Source: Pseudomonas typographi (GTDB taxonomy: Bacteria; Pseudomonadota; Gammaproteobacteria; Pseudomonadales; Pseudomonadaceae). Taken from it: a stretch of 64,000 nucleotides of DNA. Below are positions 58,069 through 64,000 of the stretch, one piece after another. A program made the translations under genes and the position numbers. The stretch spans positions 1 to 64,000 of the forward strand of contig NZ_JAAOCA010000020.1 in NCBI RefSeq assembly GCF_014694385.1, written 5' to 3'. The notes beneath the pieces were generated by a model. The model made no database searches, had not been told where the DNA came from, and worked only from the letters and a program-made list of their open reading frames with translations. Every line of letters starts with the position of its first letter. The first letter of the stretch is position 1.

Positions 58069-58854
58069 TTAGATGCTGCGGATCATCCCGCCATCCACTC
58101 GCACCGTAGAGCCGGTAATGTAGCTGGCCCGCTCGCTGGCCAGGAACACCACCGTGTCGGCGAACTCTTCGGGGTTCCCGTAGCGCCCCATGGGGATGGT
58201 TTTGCGTGAGGCTTCGGCCACCGCCTCGGCGGTGGTGTTACCGCGCTTGGCCGCTGCCTCGTCCAGTTGCCCGACCCGTTCGGTGGCGATACGGCCCGGT
58301 ATCACGGCATTCACGGTGACCCCTTGCGCGGCCACTTCAGCGGCGAGCGTTTTTGCCCAGCCGACCACCGAGGCACGCAAGGCGTTGGATACGCCCAGGT
58401 TGGGGATGGGCTGGACCACGCCAGACGATACGATATTGATGATTCGCCCCCAACCGCGCTCGCGCATGCCAGGCAGCACCAGGTTGGTGACCTCGAACAG
58501 TGCCACGATCATCGATTCGAATGCCTGGCGCCAGCTATCGGGCTCGACCGCGCTGATAGCGCCCGGCGCGGGGCCACCCCCGTTATTGATCAATATGTCG
58601 AAACCCTTGCCTTGCGCCAACAGTTGCTCCAGCGTTGCCCGGCGTTGCTGAGCATCGGCCAGGTCCAGCCGGGCAGCCGACGCGCGGCCACCTTGGGCGC
58701 TAATACCGGCTACGGCCGCTTGCAGCGCGGCCTCGTCGCGGCCGCACAGTACAACCTCGGCGCCTTCGGCTGCGAGGCTTCGTGCTATCGCCAGGCCGAG
58801 GCCGCGGCTGGCACCCAATACAAGGGCCCGTTTACCTTCCAAACCAAGATTCAT
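58069..58854 (-). CDS. SDR family oxidoreductase, divergent (lacks YxxxK)
   Basis: A 261-residue short-chain dehydrogenase with cofactor motif LVLGASRGLGLAIARSLAAE and the NNGGGPAPG segment. The Ser is present in IVSSGVV. Where most SDRs have YxxxK, this one reads GVSNALRASVVGWAKTLA, so Tyr and Lys are missing. A known SDR branch has this SNALR signature, with unclear catalysis. ATG 58854 is used; it is in frame with an ATG 15 bp upstream. It lies 33 bp downstream of the GntR regulator gene in the same direction. Confidence 0.86.
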   Translation of the reverse strand: MNLGLEGKRALVLGASRGLGLAIARSLAAEGAEVVLCGRDEAALQAAVAGISAQGGRASAARLDLADAQQRRATLEQLLAQGKGFDILINNGGGPAPGAISAVEPDSWRQAFESMIVALFEVTNLVLPGMRERGWGRIINIVSSGVVQPIPNLGVSNALRASVVGWAKTLAAEVAAQGVTVNAVIPGRIATERVGQLDEAAAKRGNTTAEAVAEASRKTIPMGRYGNPEEFADTVVFLASERASYITGSTVRVDGGMIRSI

Positions 58855-58887
58855 GAACGCTCCTAACATCAGGGGAAGTTAAGGCGG

Positions 58888-59865
58888 TCAAGAAACCTTA
58901 GGGTTTCGTGGCCGCCGTGTTGCTGGCTTGTGCTCCGCGCCGGCGGCCGCCGCTGCGCCGCGGGGTTTGCTGCGCGCTCGGCTCGGTGCGTCGGCCGCCT
59001 GGTCGGCATGCGCCAGGTGTTCATGCATCAACTGGCTGGCTTTGTCCAGGCGCCCGGCGGCTACCGCATCGATGATCGCCAGGTGTTCATTGCACCAGTC
59101 ACGGACACGGCGCCGGTTCACATAGCCTGCGAATTCCAGCAGCTTGCGCAGCCGGTTTTGTTGCTGGATGGCCTGCAGCAAGAACGCATTGCCACCAAAT
59201 TCGGCGAACATCTCGTGGAAGGCCGCGTCGGTTTCAAAAAGCTGCAGGGCACTCACCCCGGCGATGTCCGGGTGGGACGCCAGGTACAGGTGTTGAAGGC
59301 GCGAACGCTCCAGTGCGGGGCGGTCGACCTTGAAGCTTGGCAGCAAGAAGTTGGCCGGTTCGATGATCAGCCGGAAGTTATAACCGCCGTGCAGCGCCGC
59401 CACGCTATCGAGGGTGGGCAGGAAGGTCCAGCCATGCCCGCGATTGCGTTCTACCAGGCCGTCTTCGGCCATTCTTGCCAAGGCGCGCAGCAGGGTCACG
59501 CGGTCCACTTTGTAGCGCTTGGCGATTTCGGTCTGGGTCAGCGAGTCGGGAATGTCGCCGGCCAGCCGGTCGTTCACCAAGCGTTCGTAGAGCGCCTCTT
59601 CTACGGTCGAAGACACGGCGAACTCGATCCGTTGCAATACGTCGAACGGCTTTAGCAGGAAAAACCCCTGGTTCTTGCGCGCTTCGACGATGCCTTCCTC
59701 GGCCAGCAGGTTCAGCGCTACCCGTACCGGCGTACGCGACACGCCGAGCAGGTCGGCCAACTGCTGCTCGCGCAGGTGGTGGCCTTGTTCGAACCGCGCC
59801 TCCCTGACCACATCCAGAATTTGATTGGCCAGCCGGCGACTGCCCTGGCCTGACGCACGCGCCAT
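58888..59865 (-). CDS. GntR (FCD) family regulator with two winged-helix domains
   Basis: A 325-residue regulator. The first winged HTH is at residues about 10-70 (LADLLGVSRTPVRVALNLLA). A second, GntR-like HTH is at about 95-150 (LTQTEIAKRYKVDRVTLLRA, then LVERNRGHGWTFLP). The FCD-type helical domain fills 160-290 and a basic disordered tail ends the protein. Most GntR proteins have only one HTH, so it may bind an extended or double site. It is divergent from the amino-acid ABC transporter and likely controls it. Confidence 0.85.
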   Translation of the reverse strand: MARASGQGSRRLANQILDVVREARFEQGHHLREQQLADLLGVSRTPVRVALNLLAEEGIVEARKNQGFFLLKPFDVLQRIEFAVSSTVEEALYERLVNDRLAGDIPDSLTQTEIAKRYKVDRVTLLRALARMAEDGLVERNRGHGWTFLPTLDSVAALHGGYNFRLIIEPANFLLPSFKVDRPALERSRLQHLYLASHPDIAGVSALQLFETDAAFHEMFAEFGGNAFLLQAIQQQNRLRKLLEFAGYVNRRRVRDWCNEHLAIIDAVAAGRLDKASQLMHEHLAHADQAADAPSRARSKPRGAAAAAGAEHKPATRRPRNPKVS

Positions 59866-60157
59866 GACTTCCTACCTCATCACCCAAAGACCGTGATCGT
59901 ACCAATGTTTTGCGCGATGGCCGCCAACGTGTAGCACTGGCCGCCGCAGGGAACGCAAAAAATCGCTAAAAGCCTTACAGAACAGGGCGTTTACGTCCAG
60001 CACTAAATTGTACTTATTGTTCATTAAAAGCTGGAATGGAACTTGCCTCACTCCATTTGTGGCCTATATCAGCCCCCATCGCCCCGAATATACCCGTTAT
60101 CCGACCCAAAATAAGGCGGTTCGCCCTAAATCGGTGCATATTTGACCTTTTAAAAGT

Positions 60158-60185
60158 TTGCACATTATAGTTAAAAAAATGCAAT
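60158..60185. promoter_or_regulatory. Operator-like element TTGCACAT-N14-TGCAAT (copy 2)
   Basis: TTGCACAT (60158-60165) and TGCAAT (60180-60185) have exactly the same half-sites and 14-bp spacing as the element at 56650. It ends 19 bp before the ABC substrate-binding gene start. A lone GTGCATA half-site is at 60134. Its place, overlapping the likely promoter region, suits repression. Confidence 0.6.
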
Positions 60186-60204
60186 TCAGGCAGGAGTATC
60201 GAAA

Positions 60205-61029
60205 ATGATCAAACGGAACCGGCTTGGCCTTCTCGCAGCGGTGCTTTGCGCACCGCTTGCCGTAACAAGCGCGGCGTTTGCCGCCTCGGCCGCGCCGGAT
60301 GCGTGGGTGGAAAAAGGCTCGCTCACCTACGGCGTGGCGGCCAGCTTCGCTCCGTTCGAATTTGTCAGGGGCGGCGAGCTCATGGGCTTCGACATTGACC
60401 TTGTCGATGCGTTGGCGAGCAAGTTGGCGGTCAAGCCGGTGCCCTTGAACATGGAGTTCAAGGGCTTGATCCCGGCGTTGCAGGGCAAGCGTACCGACAT
60501 CATCAACTCGGCCATGTACATCAACCCGGCGCGCGCTGAGCAGGTCGATTTCGTGCCGTACTTGAAAATCGGTAACCGCGTGATCGTGTTGGCTGGCAAC
60601 CCGGCCAAGGTCACTGGCCGCGACGACAGCCTATGCGGCAAGCAAGTCGCGGTCACCTTGGGTGGTATCCAAGAATCCCAGGCCCGGGCCGATGACGAGC
60701 GCTGCCGCAAGGCGGGGCTGGAGGGCGTGAAGGTGATGACCTTGCCCACCGCCCAAGACGCTGCGCTGACCTTGCGCGCAGGTAGGGCCGACGCGGTATT
60801 CGATTCGACCCCGGGGGCGGTGAAGCTGTTGACCGACGTACCTGGGGTGTTCGCCACCGTGGGCGATGAGTTCGAATCGAGCACGCTCATTGGGCTGGCA
60901 GTGCGCAAGGGCGATGAGCCGACCAAAGCGGCGCTGCAGGAAGCGCTCAAGCAGGTGATGGCCGACGGCACCTATACGCAGCTTATCGAAAAATGGAAAT
61001 TCCCCGACAGCGTAGCCATCGCGCCGTGA
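60205..61029 (+). CDS. Amino-acid ABC transporter substrate-binding protein
   Basis: A 274-residue periplasmic protein of the polar-amino-acid (SBP family 3) class. Signal peptide MIKRNRLGLLAAVLCAPLAV is followed by the binding domain (FAPFEFVRGGELMGFDIDLV; INPARAEQVDFVPYLKIG; LPTAQDAALTLRAGRADAVF). Two Cys (in DSLCGKQ and DERCRKAG) probably form a disulfide. It is first in the operon with permease, ATPase, M20 enzyme and a racemase-like gene. The substrate is not defined. Confidence 0.9.
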   Translation: MIKRNRLGLLAAVLCAPLAVTSAAFAASAAPDAWVEKGSLTYGVAASFAPFEFVRGGELMGFDIDLVDALASKLAVKPVPLNMEFKGLIPALQGKRTDIINSAMYINPARAEQVDFVPYLKIGNRVIVLAGNPAKVTGRDDSLCGKQVAVTLGGIQESQARADDERCRKAGLEGVKVMTLPTAQDAALTLRAGRADAVFDSTPGAVKLLTDVPGVFATVGDEFESSTLIGLAVRKGDEPTKAALQEALKQVMADGTYTQLIEKWKFPDSVAIAP

Positions 61030-61053
61030 TCCGTACCCTACTACCCGCCGTAG

Positions 61054-61081
61054 CGCTTGCCAGCGCCGGCGTGGGCAAGCG
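61054..61081 (+). repeat. Stem-loop between substrate-binding and permease genes
   Basis: CGCTTGCC (61054-61061) pairs with GGCAAGCG (61074-61081), 24 bp after the substrate-binding gene stop. Such hairpins often protect the upstream message from 3' decay so that the binding protein is made in excess. Confidence 0.5.
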
Positions 61082-61090
61082 AGAGGCTTT

Positions 61091-61816
61091 ATGTCCCTAG
61101 AACTGGTTTACCAATACCTGGTGTCCAAGCCATTCATCCACGGCGCATGGAACACCCTGCTCATCACGATCTGCTCGCTGTTTTTCGGGGTCATGGTCGG
61201 CTTGGTCATTGCCCTGATGCAGGAGAGCCGCTCGCGTGTCGCCCATGGCGCCACGCTGGTTTACCTGTGGTTGTTTCGCGGCACACCGGTGCTGTTTCAG
61301 ATCATCTTCGTCTACAACGTACTGCCCACCTTCGGCATCCGCTTCACGGCGATCGTCAGCGCGGTGATGGCGCTGTCGTTGAACGAGGGCGCCTATATGG
61401 CCGAGATCATCCGCTCGGGGCTGCAGGCGGTGAAAAAAGGCCAGCGTACCGCCGGCCTGGCGCTGGGGCTGACGCCGGTGAAAGTGATGCGCCATATCGT
61501 CGTCCCCCAAGCGGCCCGCATCATTTTGCCGCCCATCGGTAACCAGATGATCGGCATGCTCAAGCTCAGCGCGCTGGTGTCCGTGGTCGCCGTAGAAGAA
61601 CTGCTGTTGGTGGCCAACCAAGCGGCCAGTGCCGACTTCCGCTACCTCGAAGCACTCACCGCCGCCGGTATTTATTACTTGGCATTGACCACGTTGTTCA
61701 TGGCCATCCAGATGCTGATTGAACGCAAGCTGGACCCCAAGAGCCGCCGCAAGGGGCGCCCGGCGGGCTTGTTCGAGCGGCTGCTGGGCACGTCCCGTGG
61801 CGCCTCGGTTCGCTAA
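61091..61816 (+). CDS. Amino-acid ABC transporter permease
   Basis: A 241-residue HisM/HisQ-type permease with about five membrane segments (NTLLITICSLFFGVMVGLVI at the N-terminus). The EAA loop for ATPase contact is AEIIRSGLQAVKKGQRTAGL and the next part APQ-type VPQAARIILPPIGNQMI. A single permease gene suggests a homodimer. The C-terminus has a basic tail. It is 16 bp from the ATPase gene. Confidence 0.92.
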   Translation: MSLELVYQYLVSKPFIHGAWNTLLITICSLFFGVMVGLVIALMQESRSRVAHGATLVYLWLFRGTPVLFQIIFVYNVLPTFGIRFTAIVSAVMALSLNEGAYMAEIIRSGLQAVKKGQRTAGLALGLTPVKVMRHIVVPQAARIILPPIGNQMIGMLKLSALVSVVAVEELLLVANQAASADFRYLEALTAAGIYYLALTTLFMAIQMLIERKLDPKSRRKGRPAGLFERLLGTSRGASVR

Positions 61817-61832
61817 TCAAGGAGTGCACCGC

Positions 61833-62582
61833 ATGCAACCACGAAAGACCCCTCCGCTGCTCGAACTGATCGGTATCGACAAGAGCTTCGGGCAACAGCG
61901 CATTCTGAAAAACTGCTCACTGAATGTGAGCACCGGCGAAACCGTGGTGATCATCGGCCCTTCGGGTTCCGGCAAGTCGACCCTGCTGCGCTGTGTGAAC
62001 CAACTGGAACCGGCCGATGGCGGCAACGTGTTCTTCCAGGGCACCGACGTGACCAACGACCCAAAGGCGGCACCGCGGGTGCGCCGGGACATCGGCATGG
62101 TGTTTCAGAACTTCGAGTTGTTCTCCCACCTTTCGGCCGTGGAAAACATCATGCTCGCGCCCATGCGGGTGCTGGGCATGAGCAAGCACGACGCCCACGA
62201 CATTGCCTTGCAGTTGCTGGGCAAGGTGCGCATACCCGACAAGGCCGAGCATTTCCCGGACGAGCTTTCCGGCGGCCAGCAGCAACGGGTCGCCATTGCC
62301 CGGGCGTTGGCGATGAAGCCGAAGGTAATGCTCTACGACGAGCCCACCTCGGCCCTGGACCCGGAAATGATCCGGGAAGTACTCGACGTGATGACCGAAC
62401 TCTCGGCCGAAGGCATGACCAGCTTGGTGGTGACCCATGAGATGGGCTTTGCCCGCCGCGCCGCCGACCGGATCGTATTCATGGAAGCCGGTGAGATCAT
62501 CGAGAACGCCAGCAGCACCGAATTTTTCGGCGGCACCGTCAATGATAGAGCGCGCCATTTCCTCGACCAGATCCTCCACTGA
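61833..62582 (+). CDS. Amino-acid ABC transporter ATP-binding protein
   Basis: A 249-residue ATPase of the HisP/GlnQ class. Walker A is GPSGSGKSTLLR, the Q-loop VFQNFELFSHL, the signature LSGGQQQRVAIARAL, and Walker B VMLYDEPTSALDP with the His switch in VVTHEMGFA. ATG 61833 has AAGGAG about 9 bases upstream, which decides against in-frame upstream starts inside the permease gene. An M20 gene follows 11 bp after the stop. Confidence 0.93.
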   Translation: MQPRKTPPLLELIGIDKSFGQQRILKNCSLNVSTGETVVIIGPSGSGKSTLLRCVNQLEPADGGNVFFQGTDVTNDPKAAPRVRRDIGMVFQNFELFSHLSAVENIMLAPMRVLGMSKHDAHDIALQLLGKVRIPDKAEHFPDELSGGQQQRVAIARALAMKPKVMLYDEPTSALDPEMIREVLDVMTELSAEGMTSLVVTHEMGFARRAADRIVFMEAGEIIENASSTEFFGGTVNDRARHFLDQILH

Positions 62583-62593
62583 GGTGAGCTGTA

Positions 62594-63760
62594 ATGAACC
62601 TGATGCCTGATTTCGCCCGCATGAAACACGACCTGGCACGTTTGGTCGCGATCAATACCGAAAACCCCCCGGGCCATGAGCTGGACGCTGCCCGCTACCT
62701 GCACGAAGTGCTGCAAGCGGAAGGTTTCGACCTGTCGTTGTCTGAATACAAGCCGGGCCGGGTCAACGTTATCGCCACGTACCCCAACGGTGCTGGGCCG
62801 ACGTTCGCCTTTAATACCCACATCGACACCGTACCCGCCGGGGAAGGTTGGAGCACTGACCCCTTTGTGCTGCATGAGGCCGATGGCAAGCTGTTCGGCC
62901 GCGGCAGTTGCGATGCCAAGGGCCCCATGGCAGCCATGATCGAAGCGTGCCGCTTGCTGATCGCGGCCAAGGCCCATTGGGCCGGTACGCTGATGGCGGT
63001 GTTCACCGCCGATGAAGAAATCGCCAGTGAAGGCGCCAAGCACTACGTGGCTAACCAGCCGCCGAAGATCGACTTTGCGGTGATTGGCGAACCCACATCG
63101 AATACCGCCTTCACCGCGCACAAGGGCAGCCTGCGCCCGCTGGTTCGGGTACATGGGGTCACCGCCCACTCCGGCACCCCACACTTGGGGGAAAATGCCA
63201 TCTACCGTGCCGGCCAGTTGTTGGGCTTGATCGAGCACCACCATGAGCAGGTGGTCAAGTGCAAGTGCCATGACTTGGTCGGCCATGCTAGCCTGACCGT
63301 GACGCGCATCCATGGCGGCCATGCCGACAACGTGGTGCCGGGGGCCTGTGACCTGCTGCTGGACCGGCGCATGGTGCCGGGCGAGGACGAAGCCGCCGTG
63401 AAGGCCGAGATCGACGCCTTGCTCGCCCTGGCCAATGAGCGTTTCGGTGTGCGCGCCGAGGTTATCGAGTACAAACCCACCACCGGCGGGGCCACCCAGA
63501 CCGCGCTTGACGCGCCCATCGTGCAGGCGAGCCTGGCCGCCTGCCGCGAGCATAACCACGGTAACGGTGGCCCCTTCGGCTTCCAGGGCGGCTGTGACCT
63601 GGTGCACTTCCGTAGCTTGGGCACCACTGGCACGGTGATTGGCCCAGGCACGCTGGCCGTGGCGCACAAGCCCGATGAATTCGTACCGATCGACGAATTC
63701 ATCGCCTCGGCGTCGATCTACCGCGACATCGCGCTGCAAATGCTGCGCAAGGGCGCTTGA
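62594..63760 (+). CDS. M20 family deacylase, ArgE/DapE-like
   Basis: A 388-residue zinc hydrolase of the ArgE/DapE branch. The metal motifs are FNTHIDTVPAGEGW (His/Asp), GRGSCDAKGPMAAM (Asp), TADEEIASEG (Glu pair) and IGEPTSN. Family members remove N-acyl groups from amino acids. In an operon with an amino-acid transporter and an enolase-type racemase, deacylation of an N-acyl (for example N-succinyl or N-acetyl) amino acid is plausible but unproven. Confidence 0.88.
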   Translation: MNLMPDFARMKHDLARLVAINTENPPGHELDAARYLHEVLQAEGFDLSLSEYKPGRVNVIATYPNGAGPTFAFNTHIDTVPAGEGWSTDPFVLHEADGKLFGRGSCDAKGPMAAMIEACRLLIAAKAHWAGTLMAVFTADEEIASEGAKHYVANQPPKIDFAVIGEPTSNTAFTAHKGSLRPLVRVHGVTAHSGTPHLGENAIYRAGQLLGLIEHHHEQVVKCKCHDLVGHASLTVTRIHGGHADNVVPGACDLLLDRRMVPGEDEAAVKAEIDALLALANERFGVRAEVIEYKPTTGGATQTALDAPIVQASLAACREHNHGNGGPFGFQGGCDLVHFRSLGTTGTVIGPGTLAVAHKPDEFVPIDEFIASASIYRDIALQMLRKGA

Positions 63761-63763
63761 ACC

Positions 63764-64000
63764 ATGCGCGCGGAGTTGCGTACGGCCCACCTGCACTACG
63801 GCAATGGCGTGCAGTTGCATACCGCGGCTTCTGGCAACGTGGCCAGCTTGCACGCCCTTTACTTGCTTTTGCACGATGAAAACCTCGACGCCATCGCAGA
63901 AGTGCGCATCAACATTCCCTACCTCAATGGCTATGGCCCGCAGGCGGTGATCGATGACGCCCTCGCCACCCTGGCCAAGGCCAACTGGGCACAAGGCGCT
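63764..64000 (+). CDS. Probable mandelate racemase/muconate lactonising enzyme-type protein, N-terminal fragment
   Basis: An open frame of 79 codons runs off the right edge. It has MRAELRTAHLHYGNGVQLHT, then EVRINIPYLNGYGP, which is like the N-terminal capping domain of enolase-superfamily racemases and dipeptide epimerases. The catalytic residues are beyond the window, so the class is a guess from the cap domain. It starts 3 bp after the M20 stop and is clearly in the same operon. Confidence 0.6.
   Translation, partial: MRAELRTAHLHYGNGVQLHTAASGNVASLHALYLLLHDENLDAIAEVRINIPYLNGYGPQAVIDDALATLAKANWAQGA

Noticed and set aside
60032..60046. Possible sigma-54 promoter (TGG...TTGC with GG-N10-GC) upstream of the ABC operon
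   Set aside because: Spacing fits, but the -24 element lacks the usual GGCAC, it is about 160 bp upstream, and no sigma-54 activator is encoded nearby.
62333..63994. 553-codon minus-strand open frame at the right edge
   Set aside because: Covers the ABC ATPase end, the M20 gene and the racemase-like gene, whose motifs are clear on the plus strand.

Overview
The window is high-GC gamma-proteobacterial chromosome and almost certainly Pseudomonas. The backbone order plsC-gmhB-glyS-glyQ / tag / lpxL, then trkA-rsmB-fmt-def / lysM-dprA-tsaC / qor / hemF-aroE, betC with its LysR regulator, and trpBA / trpI is the order I know from origin-proximal Pseudomonas chromosomes. At least five perfect DnaA-box 9-mers fit that position. 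No rRNA, tRNA, CRISPR array or intact insertion sequence was recognised.

Layout. 1-2.8 kb: end of an oligopeptide ABC transporter ATPase gene, overlapped in turn by two M20 peptidase genes. 2.9-10.8 kb: an accessory block where gyrB would be expected next to plsC, holding ACC deaminase (acdS) with a divergent Lrp regulator (acdR), a LprI-like protein, a DUF2938 membrane protein, a second Lrp regulator, a LysR regulator divergent from a GMC oxidoreductase, and an MHS-type transporter. 10.9-16.8 kb: plsC, gmhB, glyS, glyQ, tag, lpxL. 16.8-18.2 kb: a colicin M-type bacteriocin gene broken by one extra base in an A6 tract, beside a four-helix membrane protein that looks like its immunity protein. 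18.3-28.7 kb: core genes. 28.8-32.3 kb: choline-sulfate use (choX, betC, LysR).

32.3-37.2 kb: a lower-GC island of unrecognised helical proteins, a toxin-like orphan, gene relics and a frameshifted gene. 37.2-49.5 kb: a CigR-like protein, trpA-trpB/trpI, small stress and envelope proteins (ElaB-like, dodecin, OsmC, two DUF1161 proteins, paired lipoproteins), a lipoprotein aminopeptidase, a HAD phosphatase, a gamma-carbonic anhydrase, prlC and a YheV-like zinc ribbon. 49.5-55.4 kb: a glucarate dehydratase gene with its FCD-GntR repressor gene, a diguanylate cyclase, dsbA and engB.

55.4-64 kb: a probable amino-acid or N-acyl-amino-acid catabolic cluster. It holds an aminotransferase, an orphan CTP-synthase-like glutaminase with an unknown N-terminal domain, an SDR without the usual catalytic Tyr/Lys, a GntR regulator with two winged-helix domains, a polar amino-acid ABC transporter, an ArgE/DapE-like M20 deacylase and the start of a probable enolase-superfamily racemase. 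Both divergent promoter regions of this cluster carry the same element, TTGCACAT-N14-TGCAAT. This shared element joins the two halves into a candidate regulon and is the best lead here to an undescribed system. The broken M-type bacteriocin locus and the low-GC island are the next best.
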